Source: CAZDAW01 sp964503685 (GTDB lineage: Bacteria > Chloroflexota > Anaerolineae > Anaerolineales > Anaerolineaceae). From it: a stretch of 40,068 nt of DNA. The stretch spans positions 1 through 40,068 of the forward strand of contig CAZDAW010000024.1 of the NCBI GenBank assembly GCA_964503685.1, written 5' to 3'. Under the pieces are notes generated by a model. That model saw nothing but the letters and a program-made list of their open reading frames with translations, did no database searches and was not told the DNA's origin. This document shows positions 18,213 through 24,937 of this stretch, piece by piece. Each line of letters begins with the position of its first letter. Positions within the stretch are counted from its first letter, which is position 1. The translations under genes were made by a program, and so were the position numbers.

Positions 18213-18998
18213 TTACTCGTTATCCAAAAATTTATGGAGCTTATTCATAAAATCCACCGGTTCATCCAGCATAATAAAATGTCCTGCTTTTTCGAACCTT
18301 TCGATCTGGGCTTCAGGAATTCCTTCCTTCATGGGTTGCCATTGATTGGGATTGACAATATTATCAAGTTTCCCAAACATCCCCATGGCAGGTACTTTTA
18401 CCAATCCCAGTTGGCCACGGAGATCAGTCCGGCGTAATGATGCAATGCTGATCAAAAATGATTGCAACGTTGTCCGGGATAAATCCCGGTCCATCATATC
18501 CGGGAAACGAGGGTCACGACAGATCAATGGAGATGCAATTCGCATGGCGAAACGAAACAAACCCATAAAAGTAAAGAGCAAAAAAGCAATGCCTCGATAA
18601 CCGGCCAGTTTCAACGGTAATGCCAGCGAGGAACCCGCAATGGGAGAACCGATGACAACAACTTTATTAACGCGTTGAGGATATTTAATTGCTGCCAATA
18701 AACTGACCGTACCGCCCATGCTATGCCCCACCAGTGGCGCCTCGGTGATTCCCAGTTTTTCCATAAATTGTTCAACCAGGTCAACAAAGTCTTTGACCTC
18801 ATAAGTACTGCGCTTTTTACCCGATTCACCAAAACCCCAAAAATCCAGCGCATAGGTCCGGTAATTTCTGCCCAGGTATTCCATGGTTTCTTGCCAGAGT
18901 CCCCAAGATCCTAACCAACCATGCAAGAGGATTACTGGCCGCCCTCTCCCATACACCTCATAATGAACAACTCCTTGATCAGTGGTTATTGAAGACAA
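18213..18998 (-). CDS. Alpha/beta hydrolase with intact catalytic triad
   Basis: A 261-residue alpha/beta-hydrolase-fold enzyme. The nucleophile elbow is 'GHSMGG' (Ser93), the acid is Asp212 in 'FGKLDNIV', and the His is His240 in 'KAGHFIMLD'; 'LLHGWLGSWG' supplies the oxyanion region. The only start possible is TTG at 18998, because a stop codon lies nine codons upstream with no ATG or GTG between, and this start aligns exactly with the ATG of its paralog at 7909. A lid segment at about residues 130-190 is hydrophobic, suggesting a lipophilic ester or lactone substrate. It lies 24 bases after the GTPase gene and 8 before the V4R gene. Confidence 0.88.
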   Translation of the reverse strand: MSSITTDQGVVHYEVYGRGRPVILLHGWLGSWGLWQETMEYLGRNYRTYALDFWGFGESGKKRSTYEVKDFVDLVEQFMEKLGITEAPLVGHSMGGTVSLLAAIKYPQRVNKVVVIGSPIAGSSLALPLKLAGYRGIAFLLFTFMGLFRFAMRIASPLICRDPRFPDMMDRDLSRTTLQSFLISIASLRRTDLRGQLGLVKVPAMGMFGKLDNIVNPNQWQPMKEGIPEAQIERFEKAGHFIMLDEPVDFMNKLHKFLDNE

Positions 18999-19022
18999 TG
19001 CAAAAGGTCGCCGGGAAAACCG

Positions 19023-19562
19023 TTAGGATTCGCCCGCCTCCATTTCATCCAGAATACTGTACAGGAGTTCAAGCAATACGGTCTTGACGACTTTTTTGCT
19101 GTTTGCTACACAACGGAGCAACTTGATTTTTGGGTCCAGCCGGAGAGCATGGCGCATATCATTCAAATCCCATGCCTCGGGCAAATCCTGTTTATTGGCT
19201 GCAACGATATAAGGGGTCGGTGCATAAGCGCGGAAAGTCTCCAGAATGCTGCGAGCCTCTCGAAAGGTTTCCGGCCGGGTACTATCGACGATGACAATAA
19301 AGCCCAACATCCCTTCTGCCAGAATCTCCCACATAAAATCAAATCGCTTTTGTCCGGGCGTGCCAAACAGGTATAACACAAGATCATTATCGACCGTGAT
19401 CCGTCCGAAGTCCATCGCCACCGTAGTGGCTTCTTTAACCTTTTCATTTTCAGAGGTTATTTTTCGTTCGGTTGAGACAACATCGATCTCACTGACAGAA
19501 CGAATAAATTCCGTTTTACCTGCATTGAAGGGTCCGGTTACTACCATTTTGACCGTTTGCAT
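19023..19562 (-). CDS. Small Ras-like GTPase (MglA/CvnD-type)
   Basis: A 179-residue single-domain GTPase: P-loop 'GPFNAGKT' (10-17), switch II 'LFGTPGQKRFDFMW' (65-78), 'NKQD' (123-126) and a final 'CVANSKK' loop. The G3 motif lacks the usual Asp and carries GTPGQ, as in prokaryotic MglA and conservon CvnD GTPases, which lack the classical DxxG. These act as polarity or sensory switches with roadblock-type partners. No roadblock gene is present here; the DUF4388 gene 23 bases upstream is the obvious candidate partner. It is expressed from the promoter at 20445-20473. Confidence 0.9.
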   Translation of the reverse strand: MQTVKMVVTGPFNAGKTEFIRSVSEIDVVSTERKITSENEKVKEATTVAMDFGRITVDNDLVLYLFGTPGQKRFDFMWEILAEGMLGFIVIVDSTRPETFREARSILETFRAYAPTPYIVAANKQDLPEAWDLNDMRHALRLDPKIKLLRCVANSKKVVKTVLLELLYSILDEMEAGES

Positions 19563-19585
19563 ATGCCAGTATCCTATCTGACCTC

Positions 19586-20401
19586 TTATAATGCTCGAAT
19601 ACGATTGATAATTCGATTGACCAACGATATCTGCTCTTCTTTTTGTGCTGTTGGAAAAACTCGCCCGGCCACTGGTAAAGGTTTCCCTTCCGGTCGAACA
19701 ACTTCAATGAGACCGGCCTGCAGCAATCCATAAATGACCCGCCGAATTTCCAGATCGTTCATATTGACCGTCCGGGCAATCTGGCGGATGGTATTCTTCG
19801 GGTTAATATATTTGACAACCCGCCACTCGTTCGCACTCAGGCTGATGTTTTTTAGGCTGACCCCTGGACGATCAATAAACTTTAACGACATGTCTAGCGT
19901 TGGAATTTCATCCTGAAGCTGCTCGAGTTCTTTTAATTGGCGTGAACCCTCAATAATAAGATTTTCCAGATCAATCCGAACACTGATTTTTCCATCCGGC
20001 GGCAATTTATCATTTTCGAAATAAAAGGAGCCCTCGTTCCAGATAAATAAACTGCGTATTATTTCAATATAATATTGTTGAATCGTGGTCAGAATATCCT
20101 GTTGGGTCACATAACCGGCATTGATTAGCAATAAGCCCAATTCCTTGTCGGTCATGTTCTCTGCTTTTTTTTGAAGCAGTTGATATTGCGCCGTGCTGAA
20201 TTTTTTATACCGGTGTAGTAATGCTGCCAGACTGTTATCTTCGCCGCTCATTTCAGCGAAAGCCAGTTTGCCCTCTTTGAATGTGATCCGCGCATCCCCA
20301 GGTGAACCTTCGATGACTAACAGGCCAGTTTTATGAGCCAGGTTAATCAAATTTAGAAGTTGTGCGACTGAAAAATCTCGCAGGTTACCTTTGAGCGCCA
20401 T
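19586..20401 (-). CDS. DUF4388 (PatA-like N-terminal) domain protein
   Basis: A 271-residue protein; the ATG at 20401 has GAGG four to five bases upstream. Residues 1-105 match the DUF4388 pattern ('LKGNLRDFSVAQLLNLINLAHKTGLLVI', then 'ITFKEGKLAFAEMSG'). Residues about 110-160 contain 'LGLLLINAGYVTQQDI' and 'SLFIWNEGSFYFE', also typical. Residues about 190-250 look like a winged helix ('NEWRVVKYINPKNTIRQIARTVNMNDLEIRRVIYGLLQAGLI'). In many bacteria DUF4388 proteins sit beside small GTPases or receivers and are thought to be protein-interaction modules in signalling. It is the first gene of the locus. The domain call is good; its role is inferred from context. Confidence 0.85.
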   Translation of the reverse strand: MALKGNLRDFSVAQLLNLINLAHKTGLLVIEGSPGDARITFKEGKLAFAEMSGEDNSLAALLHRYKKFSTAQYQLLQKKAENMTDKELGLLLINAGYVTQQDILTTIQQYYIEIIRSLFIWNEGSFYFENDKLPPDGKISVRIDLENLIIEGSRQLKELEQLQDEIPTLDMSLKFIDRPGVSLKNISLSANEWRVVKYINPKNTIRQIARTVNMNDLEIRRVIYGLLQAGLIEVVRPEGKPLPVAGRVFPTAQKEEQISLVNRIINRIRAL

Positions 20402-20444
20402 TAATCCTCATAAGCTCTTGGGGAATATAAAATGCCCTCAAAAG

Positions 20445-20473
20445 ATTATACTTGCAAGGTAAAGTCGCGTCAA
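20445..20473 (-). promoter_or_regulatory. Strong sigma70-type promoter of the signalling locus
   Basis: On the minus strand: TTGACG (20473-20468), exactly 17 bases, then TATAAT (20450-20445). Transcription would begin near 20438, about 37 bases before the DUF4388 start codon. It shares a 139-base intergenic region with the divergent gene at 20541. Confidence 0.75.
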
Positions 20474-20499
20474 ATAAATAAAATCTAAATATTATCTCT

Positions 20500-20525
20500 T
20501 TGACAGGGCCTGCTTCGCGTATAAT
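20500..20525 (+). promoter_or_regulatory. Possible divergent promoter with short spacer
   Basis: TTGACA (20500-20505) and TATAAT (20520-20525) are both perfect hexamers but only 14 bases apart, shorter than the usual 16-18. The predicted start point would leave fewer than 12 bases of leader before the ATG at 20541, and no Shine-Dalgarno is visible, so the message could be nearly leaderless. Confidence 0.4.
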
Positions 20526-20540
20526 TATCATGAGCTACCT

Positions 20541-22175
20541 ATGCCAGACCTTCTTCACAGTTTACAGGGTAAAGACCTGGGTTATTTGAAAATCATCGCC
20601 AGATTGTGGAACATTGAACTCAATGTTTCCGATATTCATGCTGCCTTAAATTCGCTGCTATCGGCTTTATTAAATCGCAAATTGGTCGCAGAAGTTATAG
20701 AAACGCTTTCTCCAGACGCCCAAATGGCCATTGAATTCTTGCTCGAAAACGACAGCCGGGTCAGTTGGCCAGCCTTTTGCAGGCGCTTCGGCGACATTCG
20801 GGAAATGGGAGCAGGGAAACGCGATCGAGAACAACCCTATCTTAATCCCACAACGACCACCGAGATTCTATGGTATCGTGGAATCATCGCCCGCGCATTT
20901 TTAAATGTTGATGGCGGCCCCCAGGAATTCGCTTACATTCCCGATGATTTGGTTCCTCTTTTGCCTGCCGCCCGCCGTTCAGAAAAGCTGACCCTGGGTC
21001 GCCCGGCATCGCCCATAGAATGTGCGAAGATCATTCCTGCCACAGACCGCATCTTGGACGAAACCTGCAAACTGCTCTCCGTCCTTCGTTCCAGACAAAA
21101 ATTGCATCCGAAAAGCTTCGAGAAGAACGCGATACCGGTTCCCATTCTACAAAAATTCCTTATCGCTGCAAAACTGATCGACAGCAGTGGCATGCCCGTT
21201 CTCGAACCAACCCGCAAATTTCTGGAAGCCGAACGGGGAGCAACGCTCCTCTATCTGTTTCAAACATGGCTGAACAGCACAACGTTCAACGAATTGAGGA
21301 TGATCGCCGGCTTGCAATGCGAAGGAGAGTGGCGCAATGACGCCCGCCAGGCGCGGCAGAAGATAGTGGAATTATTGACCCATATACCAGTCGGAACCTG
21401 GTGGAATATCACTTCTTTCATTTCCGCGGTTCGAGAACACTACCCGGATTTTCAACGTCCCAGCGGCGATTATGAATCCTGGTTCATCAAACAGATCGAA
21501 ACAGGTGAGTACCTGCGCGGCTTCGCTTCATGGGACCTGGTCGAAGGGGCTCTGATCCGCTATCTGATCACAGGGCCTCTTCATTGGCTTGGGATATTTG
21601 ATCTGGCCTCGCCCAATCCGGAAACTGCCCCGACGGCATTTCGTTTCAGCCCATGGTCGGCAGATTTAATGCATGAAAGACCGCCTACCGGTTTCAAGAC
21701 AGAAGATGGAACGATTCGTTGCACCGCAGATGGAAAGATTACTCTATCTCCAAACCTGGCGCGGGCTGCGCTTTATCAAATCGCCCGCTTTTCAGAATGG
21801 ATAGACGAAGATCATTATCGGCTGACGCCAGCGTCTCTGAAGAATGCACGCCAGCAAGGGTTAAAGATAAGCCACATCCTGTCGCTCCTTAACCGTTATT
21901 CCGAAAAACCCATTCCACAAGTTTTAACGAAAGCCTTACAACAATGGGATCTTCAGGGTGTACAGGCTCATATCGAACAGGTCGTTATCCTTAAATTGGA
22001 TTCACCTGAAATCTTAACCGCTTTACGCCAGTCTCGTGCAGCGCGTTTTCTGGGCGAAGTCCTCAACCCGACGCATGTCGTTATCAAACCGGGTGCGCGC
22101 GAAAAAGTCATCGCCGCCCTTGCAGACCTGGGGTATCTGACAGAAGAAAACTCTGAAGATGGATATGGGGTATAA
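20541..22175 (+). CDS. Helicase-associated domain protein (XPB/Ssl2-type, Helicase_C_3-like), function unknown
   Basis: A 544-residue protein with no helicase motifs (no Walker A or DEAD box). It appears to consist of several winged-helix-like units. The last 60 residues ('VVILKLDSPEILTALRQSRA', then 'ARFLGEVLNPTHVVIKPG' and 'VIAALADLGYL') match the domain found in front of XPB-type helicases and in stand-alone proteins of Actinobacteria and Chloroflexi. The N-terminus has paired helices ('MPDLLHSLQGKDLGYLKIIARLW') and 'LSPDAQMAIEFLLEND'. Its role could be DNA binding or helicase partnering; I cannot say. It is transcribed away from the signalling locus and ends 67 bases before kbl, possibly in one unit with it. 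Confidence 0.6.
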   Translation: MPDLLHSLQGKDLGYLKIIARLWNIELNVSDIHAALNSLLSALLNRKLVAEVIETLSPDAQMAIEFLLENDSRVSWPAFCRRFGDIREMGAGKRDREQPYLNPTTTTEILWYRGIIARAFLNVDGGPQEFAYIPDDLVPLLPAARRSEKLTLGRPASPIECAKIIPATDRILDETCKLLSVLRSRQKLHPKSFEKNAIPVPILQKFLIAAKLIDSSGMPVLEPTRKFLEAERGATLLYLFQTWLNSTTFNELRMIAGLQCEGEWRNDARQARQKIVELLTHIPVGTWWNITSFISAVREHYPDFQRPSGDYESWFIKQIETGEYLRGFASWDLVEGALIRYLITGPLHWLGIFDLASPNPETAPTAFRFSPWSADLMHERPPTGFKTEDGTIRCTADGKITLSPNLARAALYQIARFSEWIDEDHYRLTPASLKNARQQGLKISHILSLLNRYSEKPIPQVLTKALQQWDLQGVQAHIEQVVILKLDSPEILTALRQSRAARFLGEVLNPTHVVIKPGAREKVIAALADLGYLTEENSEDGYGV

Positions 22176-22242
22176 TTTTCTATAATAATCGTGTTTTCTT
22201 CCCAATCAAATCAATAATCTTTGATCAAATCTGTGAGGTCAC

Positions 22243-23427
22243 ATGTTAACCAAATATCAGTGGATACAGGAAGAGTTAGATAAACTCAAACAGACCGGTT
22301 TATACAATCGCATCCGTACGATTCAATCGCCGCAGGGCGCTCATTTGATCGTTGATGGCAAGAAAACTTTGAATTTTTGCTCGAACAATTATCTTGGGCT
22401 GGCGAATCATCCCAAAATCGTTCAGGCAGTCCAGAAAGCGACCGCTGAATACGGCGTTGGGCCGGGTGCGGTGCGTACGATTGCCGGCACCATGAGTCTT
22501 CACCTGGAACTGGAAAAGCGTGTTGCCGCTTTTAAAGGCGTCGAAACTTCCATCACCTTTCAATCTGGATTTACTGCCAACGGTGCAACAATCCCCGCAC
22601 TGGTCGGTAAAGATGACATCATCTTCTCTGATGAACTTAACCATGCCAGTATAATCGACGGGAGTCGGCTTTCTGGAGCGCGGATTGTCCGTTATGCCCA
22701 CTGCGATCCAACCGACCTCGAACGGGTTATCCGGGAAGAAGAAGGCTCCTACCAGCGCGCCTTGATTGTGACGGACGGCGTCTTCAGCATGGACGGCGAC
22801 ATTGCGCCGTTGGACCAAATTTACGATGTTGCAAACAGCCATGATATCCTGCTGATGGTTGATGATGCCCACGGCGAGGGCGTATTGGGTAAAGGCGGGC
22901 GCGGAATTGTCGATCATTTCAATCTTCACGGCAAAGTCGATATCGAGGTGGGTACTTTTTCGAAAGCTTTCGGGGTCATGGGTGGCGTTGTAGCCGGAAA
23001 CCCCGTCATCGTTGAATGGCTGAGACAACGCGGCCGTCCTTTCCTGTTCTCGTCAGCCATGACCATTCCCGATGTCGCTGCCTGCATCGCCGCCATAGAT
23101 ATACTGGAAGAATCCACCGAACTGGTTGACCGGCTCTGGGATAATGCCCGCTATTTCAAAGCTGAGATGAAACGGTTGGGATTCGATATCGGGCAGAGCG
23201 TTACCCCGATCACACCCGTCATGCTGGGCGAGGCCCCCCTGGCGCAGCAATTCAGCCGCGAACTTTTCGAAGAAGGCGTCTTCGCCATGTCGTTAGGATT
23301 CCCGACCGTGCCCAGGGGAAAGGCGCGCATCCGGGTAATGATCTCTGCTGCTCACCAACGGCAGGACCTTGATCAGGGATTGGCTGCCTTCGCTAAAATC
23401 GGCAAGAAATTGGGAGTAATTTCATAG
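22243..23427 (+). CDS. kbl: Glycine C-acetyltransferase (2-amino-3-ketobutyrate CoA ligase)
   Basis: A 394-residue PLP enzyme of the alpha-oxoamine synthase family; the ATG follows GAGG. Motifs: 'NFCSNNYLGLANHP' near residue 45, 'GVGPGAVRTIAGT' (71-83), 'FSDELNHASIIDG' (128-140), 'VDDAHGEGVLG' (206-216) and the PLP-binding Lys241 in 'GTFSKAFGVMGG'. The N-terminus and spacing fit Kbl best; BioF (7-keto-8-aminopelargonate synthase) is the main alternative. Kbl converts glycine and acetyl-CoA to 2-amino-3-ketobutyrate, or the reverse in threonine breakdown. No threonine dehydrogenase gene is adjacent. Two hairpins follow the gene. Confidence 0.88.
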   Translation: MLTKYQWIQEELDKLKQTGLYNRIRTIQSPQGAHLIVDGKKTLNFCSNNYLGLANHPKIVQAVQKATAEYGVGPGAVRTIAGTMSLHLELEKRVAAFKGVETSITFQSGFTANGATIPALVGKDDIIFSDELNHASIIDGSRLSGARIVRYAHCDPTDLERVIREEEGSYQRALIVTDGVFSMDGDIAPLDQIYDVANSHDILLMVDDAHGEGVLGKGGRGIVDHFNLHGKVDIEVGTFSKAFGVMGGVVAGNPVIVEWLRQRGRPFLFSSAMTIPDVAACIAAIDILEESTELVDRLWDNARYFKAEMKRLGFDIGQSVTPITPVMLGEAPLAQQFSRELFEEGVFAMSLGFPTVPRGKARIRVMISAAHQRQDLDQGLAAFAKIGKKLGVIS

Positions 23428-23502
23428 CCTGCGCAGGAAAATCACCGTGCAAATCGCTGATCGATTATACGTCTAACTGATTGTCCCGGCGCTATTGGAT
23501 GA

Positions 23503-23535
23503 GCAAATCCCGCGGTGTTTATTCGCGGGATTTGC
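23503..23535. terminator. Perfect 12-bp hairpin after kbl
   Basis: Arms at 23503-23514 and 23524-23535 are perfect reverse complements around a 9-base loop. No T-run follows on either strand, so it could be an RNA-stabilising or rho-assisted element rather than a simple intrinsic terminator. Confidence 0.45.
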
Positions 23536-23565
23536 AAGACCAACTTATAAGGGAGGAGAGACGAA

Positions 23566-23594
23566 CCAGAGGAAGGAACTTCCTCTGGGGTTTT
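23566..23594. terminator. Hairpin terminator between convergent genes
   Basis: A perfect 10-bp stem (23566-23575 with 23579-23588), 3-base loop, followed on the plus strand by GGTTTT. It ends at the stop of the minus-strand gene at 23593, so it may serve kbl and, in reverse, the small Cys-rich gene. Confidence 0.6.
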
Positions 23595-23826
23595 AGCTAA
23601 TTTTTTCTACAAAAGGATCATATGCCGGATTTGTTCCGGCCCAGCGACATGAAGCCTTTTGCAAAGAATTGCACATCCGATCGTTGGAGCAGCGGTGCGC
23701 CAGAATGCGAGCCGGCTGGTCTGGCATATATTCAGCTGGATAGATCATTTCCACATCCAGGCTGACTTGTTGAGCAACCCGGTCACAATAATATTGCTTG
23801 ACTTCCTTCCAGGTTTTTCTTTGCAC
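23593..23826 (-). CDS. Small Cys-rich conserved-looking protein of unknown function
   Basis: A 77-residue protein starting at a GTG preceded by GGAG at eight bases. The second half holds three cysteines in a compact pattern: 'AHRCSNDRMCNSLQKASC', followed by 'RWAGTNPAYDPF'. The spacing Cys-x5-Cys-x7-Cys with a nearby His could bind a metal or an Fe-S cluster. The N-terminal half carries 'MIYPAEYMPDQPARIL'. I have the impression that similar short proteins occur in other Anaerolineae, but cannot verify this. A promoter candidate lies at 23911-23940, so it appears to be monocistronic. Confidence 0.65.
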   Translation of the reverse strand: MQRKTWKEVKQYYCDRVAQQVSLDVEMIYPAEYMPDQPARILAHRCSNDRMCNSLQKASCRWAGTNPAYDPFVEKIS

Positions 23827-23910
23827 CAGAATTCTCCACTTTTGCTGCCGACCATCTACCAGACAGTAATATATCGCTTTTGTTGTTAATTATCCAGTGT
23901 CACTTGTCCT

Positions 23911-23940
23911 ATTATAACAGGAGGAATATCGTTCGATCAA
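23911..23940 (-). promoter_or_regulatory. Candidate promoter for the small Cys-rich gene, next to an inverted repeat
   Basis: Minus strand: TTGATC (23940-23935), an 18-base spacer, then TATAAT (23916-23911). Immediately upstream, TTGTC-C-GACAA at 23945-23955 is an 11-base inverted repeat, and TTGTCC recurs at 23904-23909 near the expected start point; these could be operator half-sites. Confidence 0.45.
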
Positions 23941-23957
23941 GAATTTGTCCGACAAGT

Positions 23958-24335
23958 CTATTTTTCGATCATCGGTCGTGAATCATCCGGCGCATTACGA
24001 AATTCTCCTTCAACGATCTCATTCTTGTCCGGAACCTCATGCTGCTGGTCGGTAGCCACATGATTCAAATAATCCATGTGCTCTTTCACGACATCATCCG
24101 GGCAAAGTTCCACAAAGAGATAACCGCCCAGCCAGATTATAACGCCATCATCAATCGGGCCGGGGAGGATATCCGGGAAGAAAAGATAAACGACCGCAAA
24201 AACAGGAATCGCTTTTAAGAAAATGCTCACTCTCCGATCTCTCATCAAACGGAGAATGAGCTTCAGGCGTATAGAAAGTTCCTGAAACAAACCACCACCG
24301 GGTTGCCCTAACTTGGGCGGAGTAACTCTGGCCAC
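23958..24335 (-). CDS. DUF1232 (YkvA-like) membrane protein
   Basis: A 125-residue protein starting at GTG with GGAGG seven bases upstream. The central hydrophobic section contains 'YLFFPDILPGPIDDGVIIWLGGYLFVELCP', the DUF1232 signature (usually a P-D-x-I-P turn followed by an acidic pair and a second helix). Two membrane-associated helices are flanked by a basic N-terminal region ('LKLILRLMRDRR') and an acidic C-terminal tail. The family's function is not established. It is transcribed away from the tRNA gene. Confidence 0.75.
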   Translation of the reverse strand: MARVTPPKLGQPGGGLFQELSIRLKLILRLMRDRRVSIFLKAIPVFAVVYLFFPDILPGPIDDGVIIWLGGYLFVELCPDDVVKEHMDYLNHVATDQQHEVPDKNEIVEGEFRNAPDDSRPMIEK

Positions 24336-24455
24336 TGAATACCTCCAGGAATCTATACGAAAGTTTTAGAGATTAGTTTTTCGAATAGATATAATCGTAT
24401 TATATCCATCACTGGCGGGTTTTAGCGTAAAATAGCACCAAATTTTCCCCACTCC

Positions 24456-24485
24456 TTGACGGTTAAGACCGGTTTGCATTATACT
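24456..24485 (+). promoter_or_regulatory. Promoter of tRNA-Pro
   Basis: TTGACG (24456-24461), an 18-base spacer and TATACT (24480-24485). The expected start point lies only a few bases before the mature 5' end of the tRNA at 24495. Confidence 0.6.
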
Positions 24486-24494
24486 CACCTTCGC

Positions 24495-24567
24495 CGGGGT
24501 GTAGCGCAGTTGGAAGCGCACCGCGTTTGGGACGCGGGGGTCGGCGGTTCAAGTCCGCCCACCCCGA
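24495..24567 (+). tRNA. tRNA-Pro (anticodon TGG)
   Basis: A full cloverleaf: 7-bp acceptor CGGGGTG/CACCCCG, D-arm GCGC/GCGC with an AGTTGGAA loop, anticodon stem CCGCG/CGCGG with loop TTTGGGA (anticodon TGG), 5-base variable loop, T-arm GGCGG/CCGCC with TTCAAGT, and discriminator A. The 3' CCA is not encoded (CTG follows), so it must be added after transcription. Confidence 0.97.
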
Positions 24568-24588
24568 CTGGTAATTGTAATTCGATTG

Positions 24589-24617
24589 TTTCCACCTGTT
24601 TAACAGGTGGAAATTTT
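24589..24617 (+). terminator. Intrinsic terminator after tRNA-Pro
   Basis: A perfect 10-bp stem (24589-24598 with 24604-24613) with a 5-base loop, followed directly by TTTTG. It lies 22 bases after the tRNA. Confidence 0.85.
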
Positions 24618-24627
24618 GTATTAACGG

Positions 24628-24909
24628 TTAATACTCCGTCAGGTAGGGCGTCGCTTGAGCAATGCGGCTGACCCCATATAAGTAGTCATAATTCCCATCA
24701 TTCAGCACCTGGGTCAGGCCGCTGTTGAGGTCGAGGGTGTAATTCGTGGTCATCTCGTTCACCGTCTGGCTCAAGCGATCTCCCAATCCATTATACTCAA
24801 AACCATACACGTCGCTGCCCTGGGTGAGGGTGCTCAGGCGGGCTTTTATTTTCGGGTTGAGATTCATCCCAAATATCTGTATAATCCATTCATCAGCAAA
24901 ATTTATCAA
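24628..24909 (-). pseudogene. RHS/YD-repeat protein fragment
   Basis: An open frame of 93 codons. The stretch from about 24843 to 24655 reads like an RHS/YD-repeat core: 'YGFEYNGLGDRLSQTVN', 'TTNYTLDLNSGLTQVL' and 'YLYGVSRIAQ'. Full RHS proteins are over a thousand residues long; here both sides are missing, and after 'RIAQ' the frame runs into unrelated 'ATPYLTEY' and a stop. The first ~22 codons overlap the lpdA promoter on the other strand and are not RHS-like. It is best read as a decayed remnant lying between the tRNA terminator and lpdA; a short expressed peptide is unlikely. Confidence 0.7.
24857..24885 (+). promoter_or_regulatory. Promoter of lpdA
   Basis: TTGAGA (24857-24862), exactly 17 bases, then TATAAT (24880-24885). 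The start point would be near 24892, 46 bases before the lpdA ATG. It borders the RHS remnant. Confidence 0.7.
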
Positions 24910-24937
24910 CGAAATAAGAAGAACTTGAGGTACATTT

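Noticed and set aside
22300..23028. Long open frame of 242 codons on the minus strand
   Set aside because: It lies entirely antisense to kbl, has no ribosome-binding site, and encodes no recognisable motif.
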